Assembly (NCBI GenBank): GCA_001464615.1
Contig: LNFI01000027.1
Span: 1-64,000 of the forward strand
Source of the DNA: Sphingomonadales bacterium Ga0077557
Lineage (GTDB): Bacteria; Pseudomonadota; Alphaproteobacteria; Sphingomonadales; Sphingomonadaceae
DNA length: 64,000 bases
Direction: 5' to 3'
Part shown: piece after piece, positions 9,401 to 16,434 of the stretch
How the letters are laid out: each line of letters opens with the position of its first letter
Numbering within the stretch: position 1 is the stretch's first letter
Position numbers and translations under genes: made by a program
Notes under the pieces: model-generated
Seen by the model: only the letters and a program-made list of their open reading frames with translations
The model's database searches: none
What the model was told of the DNA's origin: nothing

Positions 9401-9980
9401 GCCCGCTGCCGTCGTCGCGGGCAATGTTGAGACCAGCCAGGTCGTGACCGACGCTCTATTCGGGGCGTTCGGGGCGATGGCGGCGGCGCAGGGGACGATG
9501 AATAATTTCACCTTCGGCGATGGCACGCGGCAGTACTACGAAACGATCGCCGGGGGATCAGGCGCGGGCCCCGACTTTCCCGGAACGGCGGCGGTGCAGA
9601 CGCATATGACCAACAGCCGCATCACTGACCCGGAAGTAATCGAACAACGCTTCCCGATCCTGGTCGAGCGCTTTGCGATCCGCCAAGGGTCTGGCGGGGA
9701 TGGTGCGCAGCCCGGCGGCGATGGCACGATCCGCCGCCTGCGCTTTCGCGAGCCGATGACTGCCACCATCCTCGCCAATCGTCGCCGCATTGCCCCGTTC
9801 GGGCTGGCCGGTGGAGCGGATGGCGCCTGCGGTCGCAGTTCAATCGAACGCGCCGATGGCCGGGTGGAAATTCTCCCCTCGTCGGCACGCACCGACATGC
9901 TGGTGGGCGATGTTTTCGTGATCGAAACGCCGGGTGGCGGCGGCTATGGCCCGATCGATGCGCGCATCGCCGCGCGATAA
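6414..9980 (+). CDS. 5-oxoprolinase / hydantoinase, fused A and B subunits
   Basis: A 1188-residue protein combining a HyuA-type ATP-using half with a HyuB half. The N-terminal half (about 5-660) has the phosphate loop FWIDRGGTFTDIVA and the IGFDMGGTSTDVS motif. The HyuB half (about 675-1185) has GDVYALNDPYDGGTHLPD and GNVETSQVVTDALFGA. Family members hydrolyse 5-oxo-L-proline to glutamate, or hydantoins, at the cost of ATP. A fused length near 1200 residues is usual for the eukaryotic-type 5-oxoprolinase and for many proteobacterial enzymes. It is divergent from DUF969/DUF979/DUF2891, which suggests uptake and opening of 5-oxoproline or a related cyclic amide. Substrate choice cannot be read from the sequence. 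Confidence 0.92.
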   Translation: MAHTGWQFWIDRGGTFTDIVARLPDGQIRTAKLLSQDARYDDAVVEGITRMTAAAGATIADVDMVRMGTTVATNALLERKGEPTLLAITRGFGDALRIGHQARPDIFAKHIVLPEQAYAAVIEIDERVTAEGEVLQPLDEAAARAALAEAFASGLNALAIVLMHGYRHTAHEIRLAEIARAVGFAHVSVSHEVTPLIKLIGRGQTSVVDAYLSPVLDRYVSRVAAALGDTELLFMQSNGGLASAGAFRGKDAILSGPAGGIVGMAETARLAGIERVIGFDMGGTSTDVSHHAGQLERTGEAIVGGLRVRAPMLQIETVAAGGGSICRFDGMRLRVGPESAGANPGPACYRRGGPLTITDCNLLLGRLQPAHFPSLFGPKGDQPIDLEVVRAQLTALADEVGSTPEALAAGFIDIANDAMASAIRTISVERGHDLARYALASFGGAGGQHACAIADILGIDRVMIHPLAGVLSAFGMGMAAHRVVREATIALPIDREAEVVAVLDRLAADAASALAEQAVAIDRVERRLRVRYIGADSALTINAAPFADLSRRFADAHATRFGFFDPDTPLIIEAGEAEAIGRSTAASVQFAAGLGEPVAEPIDLHIDGARVAATLFNRASLPVGWSAMGPIIIVDASGTSFVAPGWRATIDAQANLILDRVVRRENRVAAGTQVDPVRLELFANLFMSIAEQMGVALQQTAWSVNIKERLDFSCALFDASGKLIANAPHMPVHLGSMGKSIRTIIANRGGTMRPGDVYALNDPYDGGTHLPDVTIIMPVFVEADMPAFYVAARGHQADIGGTTPGSMPADSRRIEDEGVLIRDFLLVDGGRLCEAELRALLGSGDWPARNIDQNVGDIRAQIAACARGAEALRATVAEHGLPVVQAYMGHVLANAEEMVRRLLDRIEGGQFSYAMDNGAVIAVSVTIDKANRSAIVDFTGSSAQRDDNFNAPASIARAALLYVVRVMVDEPIPLNDGCLAPFEIVLPERSILNPAWPAAVVAGNVETSQVVTDALFGAFGAMAAAQGTMNNFTFGDGTRQYYETIAGGSGAGPDFPGTAAVQTHMTNSRITDPEVIEQRFPILVERFAIRQGSGGDGAQPGGDGTIRRLRFREPMTATILANRRRIAPFGLAGGADGACGRSSIERADGRVEILPSSARTDMLVGDVFVIETPGGGGYGPIDARIAAR

Positions 9981-10031
9981 GATCGCGGATTTTGGGTGCC
10001 GCCGGGTAGAACGCCGATCATTCGGCTGGTC

Positions 10032-10436
10032 TCATACCCCTTGGGCTTTGACACCGGTGGGAGATCGGTAAGCGCCGATCACCATCAGCAGCGCCACAGC
10101 CGCTAGCAAGGCTTCGCCGATAAAGGGGCCAATGAACCAGTAAAGCAGCATCGCATCCAGGATCACGACTGCGGCGCAGCTAAGCAGGATCGATCGAGCG
10201 ATAGCTGGCTCGGCCTTAGTCACCAAGACGCATATGGCGGCTGTCAGAAGCCAATGGAGGCTGGCGAACAGCCAAAGGGGCCGAAGCGAAGCGTCAAAGA
10301 AACTGGGCAATCCCGCGTCGGATCGAGCAGCGGGGATCTCGAAATAGCCGGTGAAGTGAAACAATGCCGTGATCGTTAACAGGACGGCGCCAGTCCAGAC
10401 CGCATAAGCGTGCCGTTCTCTCATGGCCCAATTCAC
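10032..10436 (-). CDS. Small four-helix membrane protein of unknown function
   Basis: A 134-residue protein with about four predicted membrane helices (near 12-30, 52-72, 82-100 and 105-122); family not recognised. It probably starts with GTG at 10434-10436, which overlaps the stop of the preceding gene (GTGA), so it should be translationally coupled as the last gene of a PadR operon. It may be a minor membrane partner of the upstream protein. Confidence 0.7.
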   Translation of the reverse strand: MNWAMRERHAYAVWTGAVLLTITALFHFTGYFEIPAARSDAGLPSFFDASLRPLWLFASLHWLLTAAICVLVTKAEPAIARSILLSCAAVVILDAMLLYWFIGPFIGEALLAAVALLMVIGAYRSPTGVKAQGV

Positions 10437-11011
10437 TTCCGTGTATTGAAGGAGAGCGTTCCAACGCGGAGCATAAAGATGCCGCCAGCCAAGAGGGCGG
10501 CCCAGATCACAATGCCTTCGACGGCGAGAGCCTCATACAGCCTTGCGTTTGCCCATTCGGGGGCAATGCCTTTCTGCGACAACACAAAGGCATAGGCGAT
10601 GATGTAAAAGGGGATCATCGAGCTGGCGGCCTGCACCAACGCCAGAGGTCCCCGCAGGTAGCTCCAGACTGCCCCCGTCGCGAATAGCGCGGATGTCAGG
10701 CCGAAAACCAAGGCGCTCGGCGCCTGGACATTCGCCATGCGTCCCGCTGTCATGGCAGCGATGAGGGCAAGCGCCACCATCCCCAAGATCGCGGCGAACC
10801 GAACCGATTGCACAGCGAAGTTCATCGTCAACGTCCTTTCCTTGATAGCGCCCCAGACACAGCCAGCGGCGAATGAGAGGGCAGCATCCCCGTCCTCAAA
10901 AGCGCTCAGTTCGGCTTTCATCGCAGCAGCCCAGGAGGCGCGACCGGCGGGCAGCAGCGCAGCGCACCAGCCGATGAGCGTGTAGGCCAAAGCGCGACGA
11001 TCAGTGTTCAT
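10433..11011 (-). CDS. Membrane protein in PadR operon, unknown function
   Basis: A 192-residue protein when started at the ATG (10111-region excluded; 11009-11011) that overlaps the PadR stop in ATGA. A longer reading frame begins upstream inside padR and is less likely. A soluble N-terminal part (about 1-60, with CAALLPAGRASWAAAMKAEL and FAAGCVWGAIKERTL) is followed by four membrane helices. The N-terminal pattern resembles small domains seen before membrane proteins in PadR-controlled cassettes of alphaproteobacteria, but I cannot name a family. Confidence 0.72.
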   Translation of the reverse strand: MNTDRRALAYTLIGWCAALLPAGRASWAAAMKAELSAFEDGDAALSFAAGCVWGAIKERTLTMNFAVQSVRFAAILGMVALALIAAMTAGRMANVQAPSALVFGLTSALFATGAVWSYLRGPLALVQAASSMIPFYIIAYAFVLSQKGIAPEWANARLYEALAVEGIVIWAALLAGGIFMLRVGTLSFNTRK

Positions 11012-11316
11012 CCCGTCACCCCGACCAAACCAAGCCCGCGCCCATCGGTGCGGAGGCGCAGCGCCTGCGCAAAGGCGCACCCTGCGGGGGTGAGCCGATA
11101 GGCATGACGCGGCGCGCGGGCAGGCGGAACGGGCGCGCGCCATTCGGATTCGAGGAGTCCGTCATCAGCCAAGCGCATCAGCAACGGGTAGAGTGTGCCG
11201 GACTTGAGCTGCGTCTCTTGCAGCAGATCATAGCCGTGCCGCCATTGGTCTGGCCGAGCCAACAGGGCTTCAAGGACCAAAAGAGCTTGGCGGGATGAAT
11301 GCGCGCGACGTACCAT
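11008..11316 (-). CDS. PadR-family transcriptional regulator
   Basis: A 102-residue winged-helix protein. The core SRQALLVLEALLARPDQWRHGYDL...GTLYPLLMRLADDGLLES...YRLTPAGCAFA matches the PadR DNA-binding domain, with the YPLL recognition region and a wing ending in TPAG. The family's C-terminal dimerisation helix is short here. The ATG at 11314-11316 is preferred over an upstream in-frame TTG because a GGTAGAG-like ribosome site lies about ten bases before it. It should repress its own operon, which encodes two membrane proteins. Confidence 0.85.
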   Translation of the reverse strand: MVRRAHSSRQALLVLEALLARPDQWRHGYDLLQETQLKSGTLYPLLMRLADDGLLESEWRAPVPPARAPRHAYRLTPAGCAFAQALRLRTDGRGLGLVGVTG

Positions 11317-11426
11317 GATCAAACTCTACCTATATAGATTTGATGTGTCAATCGGTGAGAAACTTGGGTGGTTGGGCCCTCAAAGCTTGCTAGAGCATGA
11401 TGACGTTAGGTCGCTTAAACCCCATA

Positions 11427-11550
11427 CCCGTTCGCGCTGAGCCCTTCGACTGCCTGCAAGGCAGGCGCTCAGGATAAACTTCGGCCAATATGGCGGAAGT
11501 CGAAGCCCACGCGCTTCGCATGCCCTTCGACTTCGCTCAGGGCGAACGGG
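11427..11550. repeat. Palindromic interspersed repeat, copy A
   Basis: A 124-base element bounded by CCCGTTCGC and its complement GCGAACGGG. Inside each end are CTGAGC-type and CCTTCGACT blocks, and the left half carries a nested hairpin, TGCCTGCAAGGCAGGCG. A second copy of nearly the same length lies at 44445-44569. Non-coding; it follows the PadR operon promoter region and precedes the AraC gene stop. The flanking gap 11323-11426 shows no gene. Confidence 0.85.
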
Positions 11551-11583
11551 GTTTGGGTTGGACCAATCCAAAGTCATCGGACT

Positions 11584-12438
11584 CTAAGCCAAGGCGCGCG
11601 CCAGGCGTTTGCGATACTCGCGTGGGGCGATTCCGAAGCGCTCGCGAAAACGCGCGGTGAAGTGCGAATGCGATGAAAAGCCGAGATCATAGCCAATCTC
11701 TGACAAGGGCGTTGCCGTCGTCGCGATCCGGCGAGAGGCAACGTGCAAGCGGTAAGACGTTACATAATCGGCAAAGCCACAGCCGAACACCGCCGCAAAA
11801 CGTCGCGAGAAATAGGCGGGCGACACGTGGCACAGCGTGGCCGCCTCGCCGAGCGTCAGTCGCCCGCCAGGGGCCTGACGCAGCCGTTCGACCACCGGCA
11901 GAAAGCGCGACAAATGGCTTGCCGTGTCCGCACTCGGCTCCCCAGCAACGGTCGGCAGGCGCACCAGCGCGCTGAGGATCAAGCCAACGATCCGGTCGAT
12001 TATGGGATCGGCCGCATTGGTGCGCGCGGTTTCCGCCAGCCATTCGGCGAGCATGTGCAATCGCCCCCCGCTTGCGTTGTCGGGATCAACGCAAAGCGGG
12101 CGCGCGAGCGTGGCACCATCGCCCTGTCGGGCCAATTGTTCGACCAGATAAGGCTCGATCTGAATCAGCGTCCAGTGTTTCGGCCCGTCATCAAAGAGAT
12201 AATCATGATAGCACATGCTGGGGACGAACACGACCGAACCGGGCCGGATCGCGAAGCTCTCGCCTGCGCAAAACAGGCGTCCGTGCGTGTTACCGAACAG
12301 CACGATTTCGGCAACATCATGAAAATGCAGCAACCGTGCGGGCGGGGGCGACCCAGCCGCCATGGCGACTTGCGCCACCAGCGCTGTCAGGCCGAGCGGC
12401 AAATCGACCGGTTCGCAGATTGGTTGCATCACCATCAT
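11584..12438 (-). CDS. AraC-family transcriptional regulator
   Basis: A 284-residue regulator with an N-terminal cupin-like sensor (about 15-160) and a C-terminal double helix-turn-helix (about 180-280). The second motif reads IGYDLGFSSHSHFTARFRERFG followed by PREYRKR, which is classical AraC. It lies 35 bases downstream of the secreted amylase gene on the same strand, so it is probably the last gene of the dioxygenase-MFS-amylase operon and a local activator of the glucan locus. The effector, perhaps a small sugar, is not deducible. Confidence 0.9.
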   Translation of the reverse strand: MMVMQPICEPVDLPLGLTALVAQVAMAAGSPPPARLLHFHDVAEIVLFGNTHGRLFCAGESFAIRPGSVVFVPSMCYHDYLFDDGPKHWTLIQIEPYLVEQLARQGDGATLARPLCVDPDNASGGRLHMLAEWLAETARTNAADPIIDRIVGLILSALVRLPTVAGEPSADTASHLSRFLPVVERLRQAPGGRLTLGEAATLCHVSPAYFSRRFAAVFGCGFADYVTSYRLHVASRRIATTATPLSEIGYDLGFSSHSHFTARFRERFGIAPREYRKRLARALA

Positions 12439-12473
12439 GCAAATTCATGACAGTTTGCGCGAAGCGCGACAAG

Positions 12474-14054
12474 TCAGTCGCCAGTGTCTGGCAAGCGCAA
12501 CAGGATGGTCTGCCATGGGTGCAGGCTCGCCGTGCCGCCACCGATCATGTCCGGCGAACCCGCGCCGGGCCCTTCGTAGCGCTTAACCGCCGAGGTCAAA
12601 TTGGACACGATCACGAACCGCTCACCGCCGCCACTGCGCTCAACCACGAGCAGCCCGGGTGCACTATCGAGCACGCGCTGAGTTCCGGTGCGCAACGCCG
12701 GATGGGCGCGGCGCAGCGCAGCCAATGCGCGATAGCGCGTCAGCAGCGATCCCGGCTGGCCGGTCTGCTCCTCGACCGAGACGCGATCATAATCGCGGGC
12801 ATAACGCTGGTCCCAGAAGCGTTCGCCGGGCCGCCGATACCAAATTGCCTGGCCGGGGGCGGCATCGACCGCCGCCCATTTGAACGCCTCACGCACCGGA
12901 ATGCCGCTCTCATCGCTGTCATAGCCCTTGTCGATCGCGCCGCGCGTGCCGAGTTCCTGGCCGTAATACAGGATCGGCGTGCCTTTGAGGAAAAACGCCA
13001 GCGCTGCCGCCGTGCGCAATTTTTCAGGGGTAATCTCGGGGTCGGAGGCAATTCGGCTGACGTCATGGTTTTCGGCGAACACGAACTGGTGCTTGCCGGG
13101 CGGGGTGATCGCAGCGGTGCGGTCGATCGCCGCAACCAAGGCGGCCTTGTCAAATTTGCGGATCGCTTCGTGAATGCGAAAGGCAAAGACCGCGCTGGTA
13201 TCGGCGCGCTTCAGATAGCCCTCGCCATAATCCGCCCATTCGGCCTGTTCAGCAACGAATACCAGTTGCGGGTTCACGCGGCGCAATTTGTCAAAGGCGG
13301 GCTTCCAGAATTCAGTGAACAGGTCGGTCAAGAGCCCCTTCGAATCGAGATCGTCCATCATGTGATCGAGCCGGAATCCATCGACGCCGTCGTCCACCTT
13401 GCCATCACGGTTGGGATCGACCCAGTCGTGGAGGTAACGATCGAAATAGGCGCGCACGACGGGCGCCTTCATTGCGACCGTCGTCACGCCGTGGGTATCC
13501 TTGTTGAAATTGATGATCTCGCGCAGCCCGAATGGTCCTTCCTCGGCGACGCCCTTCGCGCGGTCGTCCCACAGCATGTAATCGGCATAGGGCGACGCAC
13601 GATCCGCAAGCGCAGCGGTCCACCACGGGTGCCCCTCAGCCAGATATTGAAATTCCATGTCGAGGAAGATCTTCATGCCCCGCTTGTGCAGCTCAGCGAC
13701 CAGCCGGCGAAAATCGTCAATTGTGCCATAGGCCGGGTCGATCCCCTCGAAACTCGTCGCGAAATAATTGTGATAGACGCGGCTGGGATAAAGCGGTGTC
13801 AGCAGGATCGCCGTGACCCCCAATGATTGCAGATAGGGCAGGCTGGCGGTGATGCCGTTCAAGTCGCCGTGCCCATCGCCATTGCTGTCGCGAAAGCTGC
13901 GCTGGAAGATGTGGTAGACGACGGCATCGTCGAGCGGATCGACCGCCACCGGTGCGGGACGCGGGGCGGCAATAGCCGGCGGCGCAATCGCTGCGGCGAG
14001 CAAGGCGGCAAGGGCGATCAGGGTCGATTTCACAGGCGATATCCTCCTCATCAT
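12474..14054 (-). CDS. Secreted GH13 alpha-amylase-family enzyme
   Basis: A 526-residue glycoside hydrolase. A cleavable signal peptide (about 1-30, ending AIAAP) sends it to the periplasm or outside. The GH13 barrel shows region II GFRLDH with nucleophile D230, region III VFVAEQ with acid E269, and region IV FAENHD with D331. Region I is unusual (LDMEFQYLAEGHP in place of D-x-x-x-N-H). It should cut alpha-1,4-glucosidic bonds of maltodextrins or related glycosides. The gene overlaps the MFS transporter stop (ATGA at 14051-14054), so hydrolysis and uptake are co-expressed. A second ATG follows directly and could also serve. Confidence 0.92.
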   Translation of the reverse strand: MMRRISPVKSTLIALAALLAAAIAPPAIAAPRPAPVAVDPLDDAVVYHIFQRSFRDSNGDGHGDLNGITASLPYLQSLGVTAILLTPLYPSRVYHNYFATSFEGIDPAYGTIDDFRRLVAELHKRGMKIFLDMEFQYLAEGHPWWTAALADRASPYADYMLWDDRAKGVAEEGPFGLREIINFNKDTHGVTTVAMKAPVVRAYFDRYLHDWVDPNRDGKVDDGVDGFRLDHMMDDLDSKGLLTDLFTEFWKPAFDKLRRVNPQLVFVAEQAEWADYGEGYLKRADTSAVFAFRIHEAIRKFDKAALVAAIDRTAAITPPGKHQFVFAENHDVSRIASDPEITPEKLRTAAALAFFLKGTPILYYGQELGTRGAIDKGYDSDESGIPVREAFKWAAVDAAPGQAIWYRRPGERFWDQRYARDYDRVSVEEQTGQPGSLLTRYRALAALRRAHPALRTGTQRVLDSAPGLLVVERSGGGERFVIVSNLTSAVKRYEGPGAGSPDMIGGGTASLHPWQTILLRLPDTGD

Positions 14055-15454
14055 GGCACGCGCGCGCCACGCGTGAAAAACCAGAGCAATGCCGATAGCG
14101 CCAGAAATCCGCCCGACAGCGCGAACACCAGCCCCTTGTCATCGACGACTGCGACGAACCGTCCAATGCCCAGGCTGGTGACGAGCTGGGGAAGCACCAC
14201 CGACAAATTGAAAAGGCCCATGAACAGGCCCATTTGCGTGGCATCGACGCGTTCTGACATGATCGCAAACGGCAGGCTGACGATCGATCCCCAGCCGATC
14301 CCGCACACCGCCATTAGGACATAAAGATGCCAAGGTGACTGCGCGAACAGCCAGACGCCAAAGCAACCCGCCGCCATCAGCGCAACCGCTGCGACATGCA
14401 CAGGGATAGGGCCAAAACGCCGAGCGACTGCGCCGAGACCGATCGGCGCGACGGCGGCGACGGCATTGAGCGCGAGAAAGGCGATCGACGTTGTTTGGCC
14501 AAGCGCGGCGGCATCGAGCATCGGCATCCGCTGCTGCAGAAAGCTGACCATATAGACGAAGATCGGCTGCACCCCGAGCCAGCACAACGCGCTGGCGGCG
14601 ACCGTGCGGCGAAACGCGCTGTCGCCATCGGGCCGGGCGATGAAGGCGTGGACGACGAGCCCCAGCGTCGCGGCAGCGCACAGTGCTTCGGCCGCATAGC
14701 CGGTTTCAGCCAACCCAAGCACGCGCGCACTGAGCCCATAAAGATCATAGACCAGCAAGGCCCAGATCGGCGACAGCGTCCAAGCGATCGTTGGCAGCGA
14801 AAGGCTCCGGCTGGTGGCAGGAGACGCGGCGGTCGGTGCCTCCGGGCGGGGCTCGGCAATCAACAGCGACGGCACCACACCGAATGCCATCACCAGCGCA
14901 ACCGCGACATAGATCAGCAGATCATTGCCGAAGATCGCGCCGACCGCATAAGCGCCGACCCCGAAGCTGCCCGATACGACCTGCATCCAGCTATAGGCGC
15001 GCGTCCGCTCCGCGCCCTCATGCGTGACATCGGCGATCAGCGCGCGGGTCGGGTTGAATCCGACATTGACGGCCAGGTCGAGCGCCAGCGCCACGGTGAT
15101 CGCCACGCCGAACACGCCGGGCAGCCCAAGCCCATGCGCAATCGCCCCGATCTGCGGCAGCAGCAGCATCGCCAGCGCCGCCATCGCCCCACCGCCGATG
15201 ATGAACACCCGCCGTCGACCGCCCCACACCCAGATCCGGTCGCTCAAGCCCCCGACCAGCACTTGCCCGACGATCCCGGCGAGCGGCCCCGCCGCCCAGA
15301 CCAGCCCGATTTCGTCGATCTTCAGGCCATAACGGGTCGCCAGCATCCAGCTCAGCACCGAAATCTGGACCGACAGCGCGAAGCCCATCGCGGTCGCGGG
15401 CAGGCTGATCAGCAGATAAAAGGCCGGCGTCCGGTCACGTTGCATGGCCAGCAT
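14051..15454 (-). CDS. MFS sugar transporter, SLC45/maltose-sucrose type
   Basis: A 467-residue, 12-helix transporter. The loop after helix 2 reads GGLSDRIWVWGGRRRVFI, close to the SDR-x(n)-GRRRPFI motif of proton-coupled sucrose/maltose carriers. The ATG at 15452-15454 overlaps the upstream dioxygenase stop (TGATG). The longer open frame adds an N-terminus lying inside that gene and is unlikely. It sits between a PhyH-type dioxygenase and a secreted amylase and is predicted to import maltose or oligosaccharides released by the amylase. Confidence 0.88.
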   Translation of the reverse strand: MLAMQRDRTPAFYLLISLPATAMGFALSVQISVLSWMLATRYGLKIDEIGLVWAAGPLAGIVGQVLVGGLSDRIWVWGGRRRVFIIGGGAMAALAMLLLPQIGAIAHGLGLPGVFGVAITVALALDLAVNVGFNPTRALIADVTHEGAERTRAYSWMQVVSGSFGVGAYAVGAIFGNDLLIYVAVALVMAFGVVPSLLIAEPRPEAPTAASPATSRSLSLPTIAWTLSPIWALLVYDLYGLSARVLGLAETGYAAEALCAAATLGLVVHAFIARPDGDSAFRRTVAASALCWLGVQPIFVYMVSFLQQRMPMLDAAALGQTTSIAFLALNAVAAVAPIGLGAVARRFGPIPVHVAAVALMAAGCFGVWLFAQSPWHLYVLMAVCGIGWGSIVSLPFAIMSERVDATQMGLFMGLFNLSVVLPQLVTSLGIGRFVAVVDDKGLVFALSGGFLALSALLWFFTRGARVP

Positions 15455-16218
15455 CAGGCGGCGACCTCGGCACGGATGAAGGGGCGCGACAGATCGGCGA
15501 TCCCCTTCCACGCATAAGGATCGGTGCCAGCAATCAGATCAATGTCGCGATAATCCTCGGTCGGGCTGTGGCCGTCATGGTTCCACGGCAGCAGCGACGC
15601 CGCGCTCATATAATGGATCACCAGCGCCCGGCGCGTGCCCGCGGTCGTGTTGGGCAAGGATCGGTGGAGCAGATAGCCGTTGAAGAACACCACGCCCCCC
15701 GCCGCCAGCTCGATCGGCACGCCGCCTTCGCGTGGATAGGGGAATGCCTGGGCTTCCGCGCTGACGTCGAAACGGTCTTCGCCGTGCGGCTGCATCGGAT
15801 AGAGGATGCCCGGCGCGTGCGAACCCGGATGGGCCCAGAGGCAGCCATTGTCGATCCTCGCATCGTCGAGCGCGATCCACGCGCCGCACAAAGACCGGTC
15901 ACGCGTCGGCAGGAAATGCTCGTCCTGATGCCACGCCTGCCCAGGCTTGCCCGCTGGCTTGACGAACAGCATCGACTGCATCGCTTTGACGTCGGGCCCG
16001 ATCAGCGCGGTGAGGACCTCGACGATCGCGGGATGGCGCATCGTCGCGCGAAATACCCGAGATAGCTTGTGCGGGAAATGAATCGCCAGGACATCTTCAC
16101 CAGCCACGGCGCCGGTCTCTGCGTGCAGCGTTGCGATCTCGGCGGCGCTCAGCAGGCCGGGCACAACGACAAAGCCGTCTTGCCGATAGGCCGATTGCAG
16201 CGCAGCCGACGCCATCAA
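15454..16218 (-). CDS. PhyH-family Fe(II)/2-oxoglutarate dioxygenase (first copy)
   Basis: A 254-residue protein of the phytanoyl-CoA dioxygenase family. The metal site is visible: HQDEH with H97 and D99, and the distal His in LLHRS (H185). RRALVIHY downstream supplies the 2-oxoglutarate-binding Arg. Members oxidise or hydroxylate many small substrates, so the family name says little about the real one. It is the first gene of an operon with a sugar transporter, amylase and AraC regulator, so a glycoside or its aglycone is the likely substrate. A second, divergent paralogue is at 18122-18970. Confidence 0.88.
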   Translation of the reverse strand: MMASAALQSAYRQDGFVVVPGLLSAAEIATLHAETGAVAGEDVLAIHFPHKLSRVFRATMRHPAIVEVLTALIGPDVKAMQSMLFVKPAGKPGQAWHQDEHFLPTRDRSLCGAWIALDDARIDNGCLWAHPGSHAPGILYPMQPHGEDRFDVSAEAQAFPYPREGGVPIELAAGGVVFFNGYLLHRSLPNTTAGTRRALVIHYMSAASLLPWNHDGHSPTEDYRDIDLIAGTDPYAWKGIADLSRPFIRAEVAA

Positions 16219-16434
16219 ACTCCCACTCCCCTATGGCGACGCTGATCGATTGCCAGGCCACGCGATGCCAACACGATAGCTACCGATGCGCGCGCCGTCC
16301 GGCCTGCAGACTGCCATGTCCTCTGCCAAAAACTATCAGCTTTTTGTTGTCAGTCCGCTTGCGCAAGACAATGCAGCTGGCGGCGTGATTATGACCGTCA
16401 ACCGCCCCACAGCGCGGTAGGACGAGGATACCGA
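16219..16434. promoter_or_regulatory. Divergent control region of the glucan locus with CTTGCGCAAG dyad
   Basis: This 216-base gap separates the leftward dioxygenase-transporter-amylase operon from the rightward alpha-glucosidase operon. It holds a perfect 10-base palindrome, CTTGCGCAAG, at 16358-16367, flanked by TTGTC/GACAA. A palindrome with central CG is typical of LacI-family operators. GAGGATA just before the ATG at 16435 is the ribosome site. Operator function is inferred. Confidence 0.4.

Noticed and set aside
12072..13826. 584-residue open frame opposite the AraC and amylase genes
   Set aside because: It runs antisense to two genes with clear families, has no recognisable domain, and its composition (Arg/Ala/Gly-rich) is what high-GC DNA gives in reverse frames.
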